In this document: in pieces, positions 44,683 to 53,040 of the stretch
Layout: each line of letters opens with the position of its first letter
Numbering within the stretch: position 1 is the stretch's first letter
DNA from: Paenibacillus dendrobii
Lineage (GTDB): Bacteria; Bacillota; Bacilli; Paenibacillales; Paenibacillaceae
Reading direction: 5' to 3'
Assembly: GCF_009807035.1 (NCBI RefSeq)
Contig: NZ_WUBI01000005.1
Location: 175,624-239,623, forward strand
Length of the DNA: 64,000 bases
Made by a program: the position numbers and the translations under genes
Notes under the pieces: model-generated
Told to the model about the DNA's origin: nothing
Seen by the model: only the letters and a program-made list of their open reading frames with translations
Databases searched by the model: none

Positions 44683-46326
44683 TTATTTTGCCGCCAAATG
44701 AATCCAGTCCGCCATATCCCTAATGACAGCTTCAGGTACATTCGCGGCCAATCGGTACTCATCTCCCGTCGAGGGCTCCCCATATAAAGCATACATGTGA
44801 TTCAGGCCAGGATATGATTTATACGTTACATCCTTCCTGCTGTCAAGCGCTTGTTTCCATACCTTCAAGCTGGAAGGAGGAACCTGCACATCATTTTCTC
44901 CCTGGAGGATGAGGAGCGGTACATGCTGGCTGCGCGCGATCAGAGGGCCGCTGTATCCGCGGATATCGTACCACCAATAAGGGCTTGGCAGCGGAAACAA
45001 GGCGGGCAGACGTTCCGTGGAGTACTCATCATCATGAAGCAAATCCACGGCGGTCTGCCACATTTCGACCTTCTCCTGCTTCCGCTCCAGTTCAGCGGCG
45101 CTTTCATGATTGTCGACGGCCCGCTTCAGAATGGCCTTGTATTGCCCGAGCATCAGATCCTCCAGCGATCCCGAAGGAGCCGACAGGAGCATCCCTCCTG
45201 CGACAGCTTCTCCTGATTCTTCCTCCAGAATTTTCGGGACAAGCATCCCTCCCTGACTATGACCAAGCACATAGATCCGGCCGGGATCGATTCGCTCATC
45301 CTTCTGGAGCAGCGTGATCGCAGATAAACTGTCATCTATCGTTTCTTCTTGAACCGTAAAATCAGGCGTTAACGAGCGGTTAGGATATTCGTAAGTCCGT
45401 TTGGAGTAGCGCAAAACGGCAATGCCTTCATTCGCCAGTCCGACGGCGATATCCCGGAACATTTTGCCTCCCCCGGTTGATTCATCTTGATCGTTCGGAC
45501 CCGATCCGTGAACCAATACGACGGCAGGAACTTTTCCAGCGGAATGAACGGGAACAGTCAGCGTTCCAGGCAGCGGCAGGCTCTTGGTTCCAACGGTTAT
45601 TTGCTGCTCCGTGTATTGCCCGGGACGATCATATGCGGGAGGAGTGTATGTATCGGGTGCGTTCCGAAGCAAGGCTAGATCATCCAGCCTGCTGCCCATA
45701 TCAAAACGCAGTTCCATCCGAAAGCTTTTTCCGCGCGGTGTCTGAAAGGTTAGATTCGCATTTTTATGTACGCTGTCCTCTGTGGATTCAGCCCTGAGCA
45801 GTGTCCAGGAACCGTAGGTATCCTCCAGACTGGCCCTGTAATTCTCCAGCGCATCATCCGTAAAAATCCCCGCCAAGGAGGCATTCATCATCCCCCTGGC
45901 CAGCTCGAAGTCGCCCTGCTGCAAGAGCCTCATCCAGTACATTCCTCTTCCGATCGTATCCTCTTGGGCCGGCACCCACTGCCCGCTATGGAGTTCCATA
46001 TTGACACCCAGGGCTTTGTTGAAGGATTCAAGCGGTATACAGACCCGGCCCTCCTCATTCATGGCTGCAGGTCGATCAAGAGCAAAATCCTTTTCATTTA
46101 ACGTAGTCAGACTGCTGCCTAGGACCATCTTCCATTTCCGGCCGCCTAGCGTCACCTTCAGCATCTTCTCCCCGTTGACCCACAGCGTGCTTCCTCCCAG
46201 AGCCTGGGTGGCCGCCCGCACCGGTATCATCACCGGATCGGCAGCCGCTTCAGCGTTGTTCCCGGGAAAAAAACAGCATATCATGATGATCATCGCCAAT
46301 AAAAGGCCATAAAATCTCTCTTTCAA
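44683..46326 (-). CDS. secreted alpha/beta hydrolase with N-terminal stalk (copper amine oxidase N-like) domain
   Basis: A 547-residue exported protein. Residues 1-27 form a signal peptide ending NAEA. Residues about 35-120 match the copper amine oxidase N-terminal-like stalk domain (VRAATQALGG... pattern), about 130-230 a DUF3887-like region (GDFELARGMM), and about 270-540 a hydrolase with HGSGPNDQD, nucleophile GHSQGG, Asp in GENDVQVP and His in GLNHMY. Likely an esterase or peptidase outside the cell. Substrate unknown. It lies 80 bp upstream of dnaB on the same strand. Confidence 0.87.
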   Translation of the reverse strand: MKERFYGLLLAMIIMICCFFPGNNAEAAADPVMIPVRAATQALGGSTLWVNGEKMLKVTLGGRKWKMVLGSSLTTLNEKDFALDRPAAMNEEGRVCIPLESFNKALGVNMELHSGQWVPAQEDTIGRGMYWMRLLQQGDFELARGMMNASLAGIFTDDALENYRASLEDTYGSWTLLRAESTEDSVHKNANLTFQTPRGKSFRMELRFDMGSRLDDLALLRNAPDTYTPPAYDRPGQYTEQQITVGTKSLPLPGTLTVPVHSAGKVPAVVLVHGSGPNDQDESTGGGKMFRDIAVGLANEGIAVLRYSKRTYEYPNRSLTPDFTVQEETIDDSLSAITLLQKDERIDPGRIYVLGHSQGGMLVPKILEEESGEAVAGGMLLSAPSGSLEDLMLGQYKAILKRAVDNHESAAELERKQEKVEMWQTAVDLLHDDEYSTERLPALFPLPSPYWWYDIRGYSGPLIARSQHVPLLILQGENDVQVPPSSLKVWKQALDSRKDVTYKSYPGLNHMYALYGEPSTGDEYRLAANVPEAVIRDMADWIHLAAK

Positions 46327-46430
46327 TACTACGCCTCCCTCCCAGTCAAAATGATTCTTTCATACGATACCCGTTCAATAGATGAAGCAAAACAGCCCTC
46401 CTGCAGGAGAGCTGTCCAATTTCGTCATGA

Positions 46431-46727
46431 TTAAAACATTTTGAATCCGCTTTTGCGCAGTTTTTGAATCGACCATCCGCTGATGACAGCTCCCGCCAGA
46501 CCTGCGAGGCCCGTCAAATAATCTACGACGCGGAAGGATTCCAAATGATTCAGGAAAGATACTTCGCCGCGGTCCCATAACGAATATACCACGAGCGGCA
46601 AAATAACGACGATAAACAAGTAAGAAGGAAACCATGTCGTCTTCATTAACATATTTAAGATGAAGCCGATACCGAACATCATCACGAAAAATAAAACCAT
46701 TAGCACAAACACAGGAATAAACTGCAT
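46431..46727 (-). CDS. yuiB: YuiB-like small membrane protein
   Basis: A 98-residue membrane protein with about three hydrophobic segments (2-30, 36-52, 70-86) and a basic end (IQKLRKSGFKMF). Size, composition and position close to ndh and yumC match YuiB of B. subtilis, a conserved protein of unknown function next to NADH dehydrogenase genes. Ribosome binding site GAAGAGGTGAG before the ATG. Confidence 0.75.
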   Translation of the reverse strand: MQFIPVFVLMVLFFVMMFGIGFILNMLMKTTWFPSYLFIVVILPLVVYSLWDRGEVSFLNHLESFRVVDYLTGLAGLAGAVISGWSIQKLRKSGFKMF

Positions 46728-47109
46728 GTTAACCTGCTCACCTCTTCTTTTCTCTGACCCGCTCTTTCCGTTAGCAACCGTAACCGTTCACATATTCCGA
46801 AAATACCAGGATATTATAAAAATGAAATAAAGCTTGTTCTATCATCATCATGGTGTAAGTGCCAAAGAAAACCACCTTCTTAATCATCAAGAAGATGGGA
46901 GATTAAACTTTAATTCATTTTATGTAGTAAGTTTACTAGAAAATTTGTCACGAAGCAACGAACAATAATTGAATAGATTGTGACTTCATTTGCTCTTTCC
47001 CTTGCGGTTGGCTACAATATATAGAAGGTGTTTGAAGATAGAACGAGTTAAAGTGAACATCACTTTAGCCCATTCTATAAAGCAACTAAACTTGGGAGTG
47101 ATCGATAAA
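46728..47109. other. intergenic region before hemQ
   Basis: A 382-bp gap between divergent yuiB and hemQ. It contains the hemQ promoter described separately; a CTTCTTAATCATCAAGAAG inverted repeat at about 46880-46898 could be an operator or hairpin. Confidence 0.4.
46990..47018 (+). promoter_or_regulatory. sigma-A promoter of hemQ
   Basis: TTGCTC (46990-46995) and TACAAT (47013-47018), 17 bases apart, lie about 90 bases before the hemQ start. Confidence 0.7.
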
Positions 47110-47859
47110 ATGAACGAAGCAGCATCCACTTTAGAAGGCTGGTACGCTCTTCATGATTTTCGTTCCATCAACTGGACAGCCTGGAAAACTGCAGACGACG
47201 AAGAACGCGCTATGGCGCTTGATGAACTGCAGGAGTTTATGAAAGAATGGTCTGAAGTCGAATCGGCCAATCAAGGCAGCACCGCTGTCTATACGATCGT
47301 GGGTCAAAAAGCCGATTTCATCGTCATGCATCTGCGTGAAACGCTCGAAGAACTTAACGCGGCGGAAACCGCATTTAATAAAACCCTGTTTGCCCGCTTT
47401 ACAACGAAATCATATTCTTATGTTAGCGTAGTGGAGCTAAGCAACTATCTCGCAGGATCCGGCGACGGCGATCCTATGGAAAATCCGCATGTCATCGCGC
47501 GTCTGAAACCGATTCTGCCTAAAACGCAATACATCTGTTTCTATCCGATGAACAAAAAACGCGACCAAAATGACAACTGGTACATGCTCGACATGGATGA
47601 ACGCCGCAACATGATGCGCAGTCATGGATTGATTGGCCGTTCTTATGCCGGCAAGGTGAAGCAGATCATTACCGGTTCCGTTGGCTTTGATGACTGGGAA
47701 TGGGGTGTCACCCTGTTCGCCGACGATGCGCTGCAGTTCAAGAAGCTCGTATACGAAATGCGCTTTGACGAGGTCAGCGCGCGTTTTGCCGAATTCGGAA
47801 GCTTCTTTGTGGGAACGCTGCTTACCGCAGAAACATTCGAAGAGATGCTGAAGGTATAG
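47110..47859 (+). CDS. hemQ: coproheme decarboxylase (hydrogen-peroxide-dependent heme synthase)
   Basis: A 249-residue HemQ/ChdC of the chlorite dismutase fold, which decarboxylates coproheme III to haem b in the last step of Gram-positive haem synthesis. The catalytic radical Tyr is Y145 in ICFYPMNKKR and the proximal haem ligand His is H172 in MMRSHGLIGR, the same numbering as Bacillus enzymes. ATG 47110 follows GGGAGTGATCGATAAA; the longer frame upstream runs through the promoter and is rejected. Confidence 0.95.
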   Translation: MNEAASTLEGWYALHDFRSINWTAWKTADDEERAMALDELQEFMKEWSEVESANQGSTAVYTIVGQKADFIVMHLRETLEELNAAETAFNKTLFARFTTKSYSYVSVVELSNYLAGSGDGDPMENPHVIARLKPILPKTQYICFYPMNKKRDQNDNWYMLDMDERRNMMRSHGLIGRSYAGKVKQIITGSVGFDDWEWGVTLFADDALQFKKLVYEMRFDEVSARFAEFGSFFVGTLLTAETFEEMLKV

Positions 47860-47877
47860 ACTCGATAACGAAGCATC

Positions 47878-47916
47878 AAAAAAGCTTGCTACCCTAAAGG
47901 GAGGCAAGCTTTTTTT
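47878..47916 (+). terminator. intrinsic terminator of hemQ (bidirectional)
   Basis: AAAAAAGCTTGC...GCAAGCTTTTTTT, an eleven-base-pair stem with a CCCTAAAGGG inner hairpin, 17 bases after the hemQ stop. Confidence 0.92.
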
Positions 47917-47934
47917 GGTGACAGGTTGCAGGAA

Positions 47935-48186
47935 TTATTCCTCCTCCTGCTCCTGGTTTTTTAGCGATTCCAGAAATTCCGCCGTTGCGCGGTCGCGGTC
48001 ACGGCTTTTTTCCTTTAACCTTTCAATAGCAGGCAGAATCAGAATGTCTATTTCCTTTTGCACCGGATAAACCAGATCATAACGGTTCTGATCCTCCAGA
48101 TAGCCTCCGACTTCCATTAAAGCATTGTAGCGGTCCAGCTCATCCCTCGTCAAAAGTGAGCGAACCTGAACGCTGCAGTGGCGCAT
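47935..48186 (-). CDS. small hypothetical protein downstream of ndh (83 aa)
   Basis: An 83-residue hydrophilic protein, mostly helical (KEIDILILPAIERLKEKSRDRDRATAEFLESLKN), with a highly charged C-terminus. It starts one base after the ndh stop with AGGGAAG in front, so it is translationally coupled and cotranscribed. No known domain; it may be a partner or regulator of the NADH dehydrogenase, by position only. Confidence 0.7.
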   Translation of the reverse strand: MRHCSVQVRSLLTRDELDRYNALMEVGGYLEDQNRYDLVYPVQKEIDILILPAIERLKEKSRDRDRATAEFLESLKNQEQEEE

Positions 48187-48187
48187 C

Positions 48188-49381
48188 TTACAAGAACTTC
48201 CCTTTTTTCAATACCAGCGGAATCCCGCCGATAATGAAGAGATACCGCATATCGACCAGCTTCTTCAGCTGCGCAGCTCTCCAGCCTTTGATCAGCTTGT
48301 CACCAACAACGGCAATTCCCTCCCCTTTACCCAAGGAAGCAACGGTACCTTTGTTGCTGTACGCAAATTTTCTTGGCTGTTGGTTGCGGATCGCGGCCAC
48401 GATATTATGGGCGCAGCATACGCCTTGCTGCATGGCGATCTGGGCGGTAGGCGGGTATGGACGGCCTTCCGGATTAAAGACGAGGGCATTGTCCCCAATA
48501 ATATAAATATGATCATGGCCTGGCGCATGCAAATATTCATCGACCTTCACGCGCCCGCGGGCCGTTTCAAAACCAGCCGCCTCGATCATGTGGTTGCCCC
48601 GGATTCCGCCGGTCCATACCACTGTAGCAGCCTTAATTTCCTCACCGGTAGCAAGCAGAACGCCATCCGGAGTACACTCCTGAATTGCCACGCCAATCTT
48701 GAAGGTAACCCCTTTTCTTTTGAGCACATCCATGGCATATTCCACAAGTTCAGGCGCAAAACCTGGCAGCGCGGTTGGTGCTGCCTCAACGTTATATATG
48801 TTGACCAGATTCGGATCCACATCATACTCTTTGCAAAGCTCCGGAATCCGGTCTGCGAGTTCGGCCACAAATTCGATACCGCTGAAGCCTGCTCCGCCAA
48901 CAACGAAGTTCAGACGCTCCTGCGGATGTCTTTCATTTTTATATAGCGCAAATTGATATTCAATATGCTTGCGAATCAGTCGGACCGAGTTGATGCTGCG
49001 GATCGTCATCGCATAGTCGGCTAGGCCAAGAATGCCAAAACTCTCAGATTCGCCGCCAAGAGAAATTACGAGGTAATCATAAGAAAGGGTTCCATCCTCC
49101 AGAATGACCTTTTTCTCATGTGGCCGGATTTCCTGAACGGAGGATTTCACCAAATCAATTTTAAATTCATCAATCAGCTTCGAAATGGGAACACGTGTAT
49201 TTTCAACGCTATCCGTGCCGGCGGCAGGCATATGCAAATGGGTCGTAATATAATGGTAATCATGACGATTTACTAAAGTAACATCTGCTTCATTATAGTT
49301 CAATTCCTTTTGAAGTCGCTGTGCTGTCAAGATACCTGCGTATCCTGCGCCAAGGATTACGATCTTGGGAATGTTGCTCAT
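48188..49381 (-). CDS. ndh: NADH dehydrogenase (type II)
   Basis: A 397-residue FAD-dependent NADH:menaquinone oxidoreductase. FAD-binding GAGYAGILTAQ near the start, the second nucleotide motif VGGAGFSGIEFVAEL and IIGDNALVF near the end, and a C-terminal basic amphipathic helix (KLVDMRYLFIIGGIPLVLKKG) for membrane attachment. The ATG at 49381 has AAGGAG at seven bases. It feeds electrons into the menaquinone pool, whose precursor gene mqnE is also in the window. Confidence 0.92.
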   Translation of the reverse strand: MSNIPKIVILGAGYAGILTAQRLQKELNYNEADVTLVNRHDYHYITTHLHMPAAGTDSVENTRVPISKLIDEFKIDLVKSSVQEIRPHEKKVILEDGTLSYDYLVISLGGESESFGILGLADYAMTIRSINSVRLIRKHIEYQFALYKNERHPQERLNFVVGGAGFSGIEFVAELADRIPELCKEYDVDPNLVNIYNVEAAPTALPGFAPELVEYAMDVLKRKGVTFKIGVAIQECTPDGVLLATGEEIKAATVVWTGGIRGNHMIEAAGFETARGRVKVDEYLHAPGHDHIYIIGDNALVFNPEGRPYPPTAQIAMQQGVCCAHNIVAAIRNQQPRKFAYSNKGTVASLGKGEGIAVVGDKLIKGWRAAQLKKLVDMRYLFIIGGIPLVLKKGKFL

Positions 49382-49849
49382 CATCTTGCTCCTTCCAAAT
49401 CCTTCTTTTTGTATATTTATATATTTGTGATACATTACAAAACTTATTGTGAAATTATACACTTTTATATTTAGGAAGCAGCCCGATCTCAACAGCTTAT
49501 GAGACAGGAATCGCATCTATTCTGACAACTGTGGAAACTTTTATCAGCGGTCAATTAAAAATGATTAACACATAAGGCGAAAATGTCTGGAATTCGACAA
49601 AAAGATGGTAATGCACAATTGAAATGATAGCTACTTTCAGGCAAAAGATCAAGTCCTATTTGGCCCTGATTCTCCGCGTCCCACGCCGGATTTCGCGGGA
49701 ATTTCCGCTGCTTTAGTCGTTTCGGCAATCTCTTGTTTTCATAAGTTCCCTTCCAAGGGCTTTCCAGCAAACTTTTCAGTCTGAGCCGGGATATATTATA
49801 ATGAGAAAGGTTATTATCTTGATTATCAAGCTGGAGGTGCTTATATACA
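49382..49849. other. divergent intergenic region ndh / yumC
   Basis: A 468-bp gap between divergent redox genes. The yumC promoter and a Fur-like box lie at its right end; a TGTGAAATTATACAC sequence at 49449 is a weak inverted repeat near ndh and could bind a redox regulator such as Rex (consensus TTGTGAAnnnnTTCACAA), though the match is partial. Confidence 0.35.
49774..49828 (+). promoter_or_regulatory. yumC promoter with Fur-like box
   Basis: TTTTCA (49774-49779) and TATAAT (49797-49802) are 17 bases apart. Just downstream TTATCTT-G-ATTATCA (49814-49828) matches 11 of 14 positions of the 7-1-7 Fur box. Confidence 0.5.
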
Positions 49850-50851
49850 ATGACTTCACACGCAGAAGGTGTTGAAATATCCGACCTGCTCATCATTGGA
49901 GGAGGTCCCACAGGTATGTTTGCATCCTTTTATTGCGGGATGCGCCAAGCGTCTGTCACTCTGATCGAGAGTATGCCTCAGCTCGGAGGACAGCTTACCG
50001 CCCTATATCCGGAAAAATACATCTATGATGTGGCCGGTTTCCCCAAAGTAACGGCTCAGGAACTCGTAGATAATTTGTCCAAGCAAATGGATTTGTTCCA
50101 GGCGAATGTACGACTGGAGGAAAGAGTCATTTCCCTCACGAAGCAGGACGAGCGTCATTTCATCGTGACGACAGATAAAGGAGAATATCATTCCAGATCC
50201 GTCATCATTACGGCGGGAGTGGGTGCGTTCCAGCCCCGGCGCCTTGAAGTTGAGGGAGCGGAGAAATACGAACACTCGAACCTCCACTATTTCGTGAATG
50301 ATTTGAACAAGTTTAAGGGTAGAAAAGTTCTGATTACCGGCGGCGGCGATTCTGCCGTGGACTGGGCTCTCATGTTGGAGCCGATTGCAAAACAGGTTAC
50401 GCTCGTTCACCGCCGCGACAAATTCCGCGCGCATGAACACAGCGTCGAGAATCTGATGAATTCCAAGGTCAACGTGGTAACTCCTACGGAAATTACCGGG
50501 CTTCGTGGCGAAGATGCCATCACTACGGTAACGCTCTCTCATGTGAAGACCAAGGAAACACAGGATATCGAAGTCGATGACGTCATCGTCAACTTTGGCT
50601 TCGTTTCTTCGCTGGGCCCTATTGCCGAGTGGGGCATTGAAATCGAGTCCAATTCCATTGTGGTGGACTCCAGAATGGAAACCAACATACCAGGTATCTT
50701 TGCTGCAGGTGATATTACCACCTATCCGGGCAAGCTTAAGCTGATTGCCGTAGGATTTGGCGAAGCACCTACCGCTGTAAACAATGCCAAGGTATATATT
50801 GATCCGGATGCCAAGCTATCTCCGGGACACAGCAGCAACATGAAGCTGTAG
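49850..50851 (+). CDS. yumC: ferredoxin/flavodoxin--NADP+ reductase, thioredoxin-reductase type (YumC)
   Basis: A 333-residue flavoprotein of the YumC type which reduces ferredoxin or flavodoxin with NADPH. It has FAD motif GGGPTGMFASFYCGM, NADPH motif GGGDSAVDWAL and GDITTYPGK. The redox CxxC pair of thioredoxin reductases is absent, as in FNR2 enzymes. Ribosome binding site GGAGG before ATG 49850. It can supply electrons for Fe-S cluster assembly. Confidence 0.92.
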   Translation: MTSHAEGVEISDLLIIGGGPTGMFASFYCGMRQASVTLIESMPQLGGQLTALYPEKYIYDVAGFPKVTAQELVDNLSKQMDLFQANVRLEERVISLTKQDERHFIVTTDKGEYHSRSVIITAGVGAFQPRRLEVEGAEKYEHSNLHYFVNDLNKFKGRKVLITGGGDSAVDWALMLEPIAKQVTLVHRRDKFRAHEHSVENLMNSKVNVVTPTEITGLRGEDAITTVTLSHVKTKETQDIEVDDVIVNFGFVSSLGPIAEWGIEIESNSIVVDSRMETNIPGIFAAGDITTYPGKLKLIAVGFGEAPTAVNNAKVYIDPDAKLSPGHSSNMKL

Positions 50852-50876
50852 CAACCTTTTCCATAGATCAAACCAC

Positions 50877-50938
50877 AAAAAAGGGTATCCTTGTTCTGGC
50901 TGCCAAAGCTGCAGTCAACAAAGGGTACCCTCATTTTT
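50877..50938. terminator. intrinsic terminator (bidirectional) after yumC
   Basis: AAAAAGGGTATCCTTGTT and AACAAAGGGTACCCTCATTTTT form a long imperfect stem around an inner GCTGC...GCAG hairpin, with T residues at the plus 3' end and A residues at the 5' end. Confidence 0.75.
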
Positions 50939-51055
50939 CATATCGGCTCTATGTATCTCGATAATAGATTCTACACCTCCAAAACGCCTTCAGATGGGAA
51001 GCCTATCGTAACCTTCATAAGGAAATCATAACGATGGATGTGTAGCGAATTCTTC

Positions 51056-51199
51056 TTAGTGAACGACGCTCGGCTGGACAGCCTCAAGATTCCGTTTATG
51101 AATCTCCGCTAGGAGCAGGGTTATGAAGTCCCGGTCCAGCATCAATTCAACCGCTGCGTGATAAGAATCCAGAAGCATTTCATCCGTTAAGATAGCCAT
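51056..51199 (-). CDS. sda: sporulation histidine kinase inhibitor Sda
   Basis: A 47-residue checkpoint protein that blocks autophosphorylation of the sporulation kinase KinA when replication is disturbed. Residues DEMLLDSYHAAVELMLDRDF and LLLAEIHKRNL follow the Sda helical-hairpin pattern (D-E-L-L-x-x-S-Y and L-x-R-D-F are conserved). The ATG at 51199 follows AAAGGATGTG; a longer frame upstream has no such site. Three DnaA-box-like sites lie 75-175 bases upstream, as expected for a DnaA-regulated gene. Confidence 0.9.
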   Translation of the reverse strand: MAILTDEMLLDSYHAAVELMLDRDFITLLLAEIHKRNLEAVQPSVVH

Positions 51200-51496
51200 T
51201 CTTTTCACATCCTTTCCTATTTTTTCCTCAAAACTATCATAGCAAACATTCATAAGTGGAACAAGCGTTCGCAGTATCCACAGGCTCTTGTGGAAATCCT
51301 GTGTATAATTTGTTAGCAAGTGTCGTAATATCAATGAAAATGCAGTGGATTCTGGGGATAATAGTTATACACAGGAGAGATTATGCTTTAAATGAGCTAA
51401 AATTTTTTTATTCTTTCTAGTAAAAATGTTCCAATCTATCCTTCATTACCCTCATTACGGTTAACTAAACATTCTTCCTTCTATTTTCAGGAAGAC
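51200..51496. promoter_or_regulatory. sda upstream region with DnaA boxes
   Basis: TGTGTATAA (51300-51308) is an exact reverse-complement TTATACACA box; TTATACACA (51365-51373) is exact on the plus strand; GTATCCACA (51274-51282) has one mismatch to TTATCCACA. Three sites in 100 bp match the control of sda by DnaA known in B. subtilis. Remaining bases show no gene. Confidence 0.7.
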
Positions 51497-52159
51497 TTAC
51501 TGAGGTCTCGTATTCACTTCAAAAATCCATATTTTCCCGCTATAATCCAATCCGTAATCAAAGCCGAGCTCCCCAATGCCAGGGAAATGCCTTTCCAGTA
51601 TAGCCGTGCATTTCCGGGTGAGATGACGCATTTCATTCCGTTTGGCCGCCGAAGAAATGTGGGGCAGCGATCGACGAAGCCCTTCTCTGCAGCTAAGCAA
51701 ATATCCGCCTTTGCTCAGATTGGTCACGAACAGACCGCTTTTGGCCAATCTTCCCACCATCGCCCTGAACTCCCATTGAGATCCGTTCTTCACATATTTA
51801 ACCCGGTAATCAATGGGACGTCCGCTGATCCGCGCCAAATGAATTCCCTGCTGAATCAGATACTTCCGCTTTACCTTCACCCGCAAAAGCGCGTTATACA
51901 TATTTTGAAAGGATGCATAGTGGCTCGTTTTGAAAGAATGGGTGATGCTGTAGCGCGTTCCGGATTGGGTGACCTTGATGACACCGTATCCCCCGCCCCC
52001 TACAATCGGTTTGACGACAACAAATCCATAGACTCCAAGCATCACCTGAAGATTTTCCTTATTCAGTCCTCTTGTTTGCGGTATATAAGGGGCCACTTCG
52101 GGATCTGTCAGCAGTGCTTCGGTTTTCAGCCACTTGCTTGCCAGCTGTCTTCCCCCCAC
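51497..52159 (-). CDS. short YheC/YheD-like ATP-grasp protein
   Basis: A 220-residue ATP-grasp protein, about 140 residues shorter than the YheC/D protein at 3809-4891, lacking its N-terminal part. It has VVKPIVGGGGYGVIKV, the RPIDYRVKYVKN block and the C-terminal ELGFDYGLD...IFEVNTRPQ metal-binding end, so the catalytic core appears complete. Start GTG at 52159 behind AAGGAGGCGG. Likely spore-associated by family; substrate unknown. Confidence 0.8.
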   Translation of the reverse strand: MGGRQLASKWLKTEALLTDPEVAPYIPQTRGLNKENLQVMLGVYGFVVVKPIVGGGGYGVIKVTQSGTRYSITHSFKTSHYASFQNMYNALLRVKVKRKYLIQQGIHLARISGRPIDYRVKYVKNGSQWEFRAMVGRLAKSGLFVTNLSKGGYLLSCREGLRRSLPHISSAAKRNEMRHLTRKCTAILERHFPGIGELGFDYGLDYSGKIWIFEVNTRPQ

Positions 52160-52370
52160 TAGTACCGCCTCCTTTCCTCGCTCATATCTTTTAACATACT
52201 CGTAAGGCGAACTTCGCTCCTGTATGTTTGTACATGACGGATGAATCTACCAAAAAAACGGGGGAATGCGGAGTAAAACCTTCGTAATGTTGCCATAATA
52301 GTTCTATTGGCGTCTATGATTTTATGGGCTATAATGGGATTTGAATGTTACAAAGGGAGGAAACTTGACC

Positions 52371-52583
52371 GTGGCTGAATTTTTTAGAATATTGTATTGG
52401 ATCGCGATTGTCGGCATGTCGATCTCGCTTGCTGCCGTAACCATTGGAATTTTCGCCATTGGATTTAAATTCATTAAAGATAAACGCAAGGGACTGGGTA
52501 CAGGCTGCATCGTGTTTTCCCTTCTTGCAGCAGCCATGATAGTAATGATGGTCAACCACACCTTTATTGTTCCTGCGTCCTGA
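52371..52583 (+). CDS. small two-helix membrane protein (70 aa)
   Basis: A 70-residue protein with two hydrophobic helices (residues about 6-31 and 46-65) joined by a basic loop (KFIKDKRKG). AAAGGGAGGAAAC precedes either a TTG at 52365 or a GTG at 52371; the GTG has the better spacing. A terminator follows 25 bases later. No family recognised; probably a lineage-specific membrane peptide. Confidence 0.65.
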   Translation: MAEFFRILYWIAIVGMSISLAAVTIGIFAIGFKFIKDKRKGLGTGCIVFSLLAAAMIVMMVNHTFIVPAS

Positions 52584-52607
52584 GATCTCAGCAGCACCCA
52601 TACAAAG

Positions 52608-52652
52608 CAAAAGGCTCACACCCTGCTTCTAAGAAGCGGTGTGAGCCTTTTT
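52608..52652. terminator. bidirectional intrinsic terminator
   Basis: AAAAGGCTCACACC pairs with GGTGTGAGCCTTTT with an inner GCTTCTAAGAAGC hairpin; shared by the small membrane protein gene and the convergent HesB-type gene. Confidence 0.92.
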
Positions 52653-52680
52653 ATTATGCTTATCGCTTAAAAGTTGAGAA

Positions 52681-53040
52681 TCAGCACTCTTCAGGAGCCG
52701 GCTTGCCAGCATTCGTAGCCGTACGGAAGGAAGCTCCGCAGCCGCATGTTGCCGTTGCATTCGGATTGCTCATGGTAAAGCCGCCGCTCATGCCCGCATC
52801 CTCAAAATCGATTTCAAGTCCGTTAATCAGTGGCAAGCTTTGTTTATCCACAACGACCTTCAGGTCTTTGACGTCCATGTACACGTCGTTTTCGGACTCT
52901 TCATCGTCAAACCCCATCGCGTAGGAAAAGCCGCTGCAGCCGCCCTCCTGCACGCCCAGACGAAGAAACATGTTCGGAATCTCCTGGTCGGCCAGCATTT
53001 CTTTAAGCTTATCGGAAGCGGAATCGCTAATGTTAATCAT
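52681..53040 (-). CDS. A-type Fe-S carrier protein (HesB/IscA/YutM-like)
   Basis: A 119-residue HesB/IscA-family protein with the three cluster-ligand Cys residues C35 (GGCSGF), C99 and C101 (CGCGASF). It would deliver iron-sulfur clusters to target enzymes. A short Pro-rich tail ending in Cys follows. Homologous to YutM of B. subtilis. AAGGAGGGTGACC before the ATG. Convergent with the small membrane protein. Confidence 0.93.
   Translation of the reverse strand: MINISDSASDKLKEMLADQEIPNMFLRLGVQEGGCSGFSYAMGFDDEESENDVYMDVKDLKVVVDKQSLPLINGLEIDFEDAGMSGGFTMSNPNATATCGCGASFRTATNAGKPAPEEC

Noticed and set aside
49555..49911. Minus-strand frame of 118 codons before yumC
   Set aside because: Crosses the yumC promoter and start region, has no ribosome binding site and no recognisable domain.
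51274..51373. Origin of replication
   Set aside because: Only three DnaA boxes, no dnaA gene and no clear AT-rich unwinding element; control of sda explains them better.
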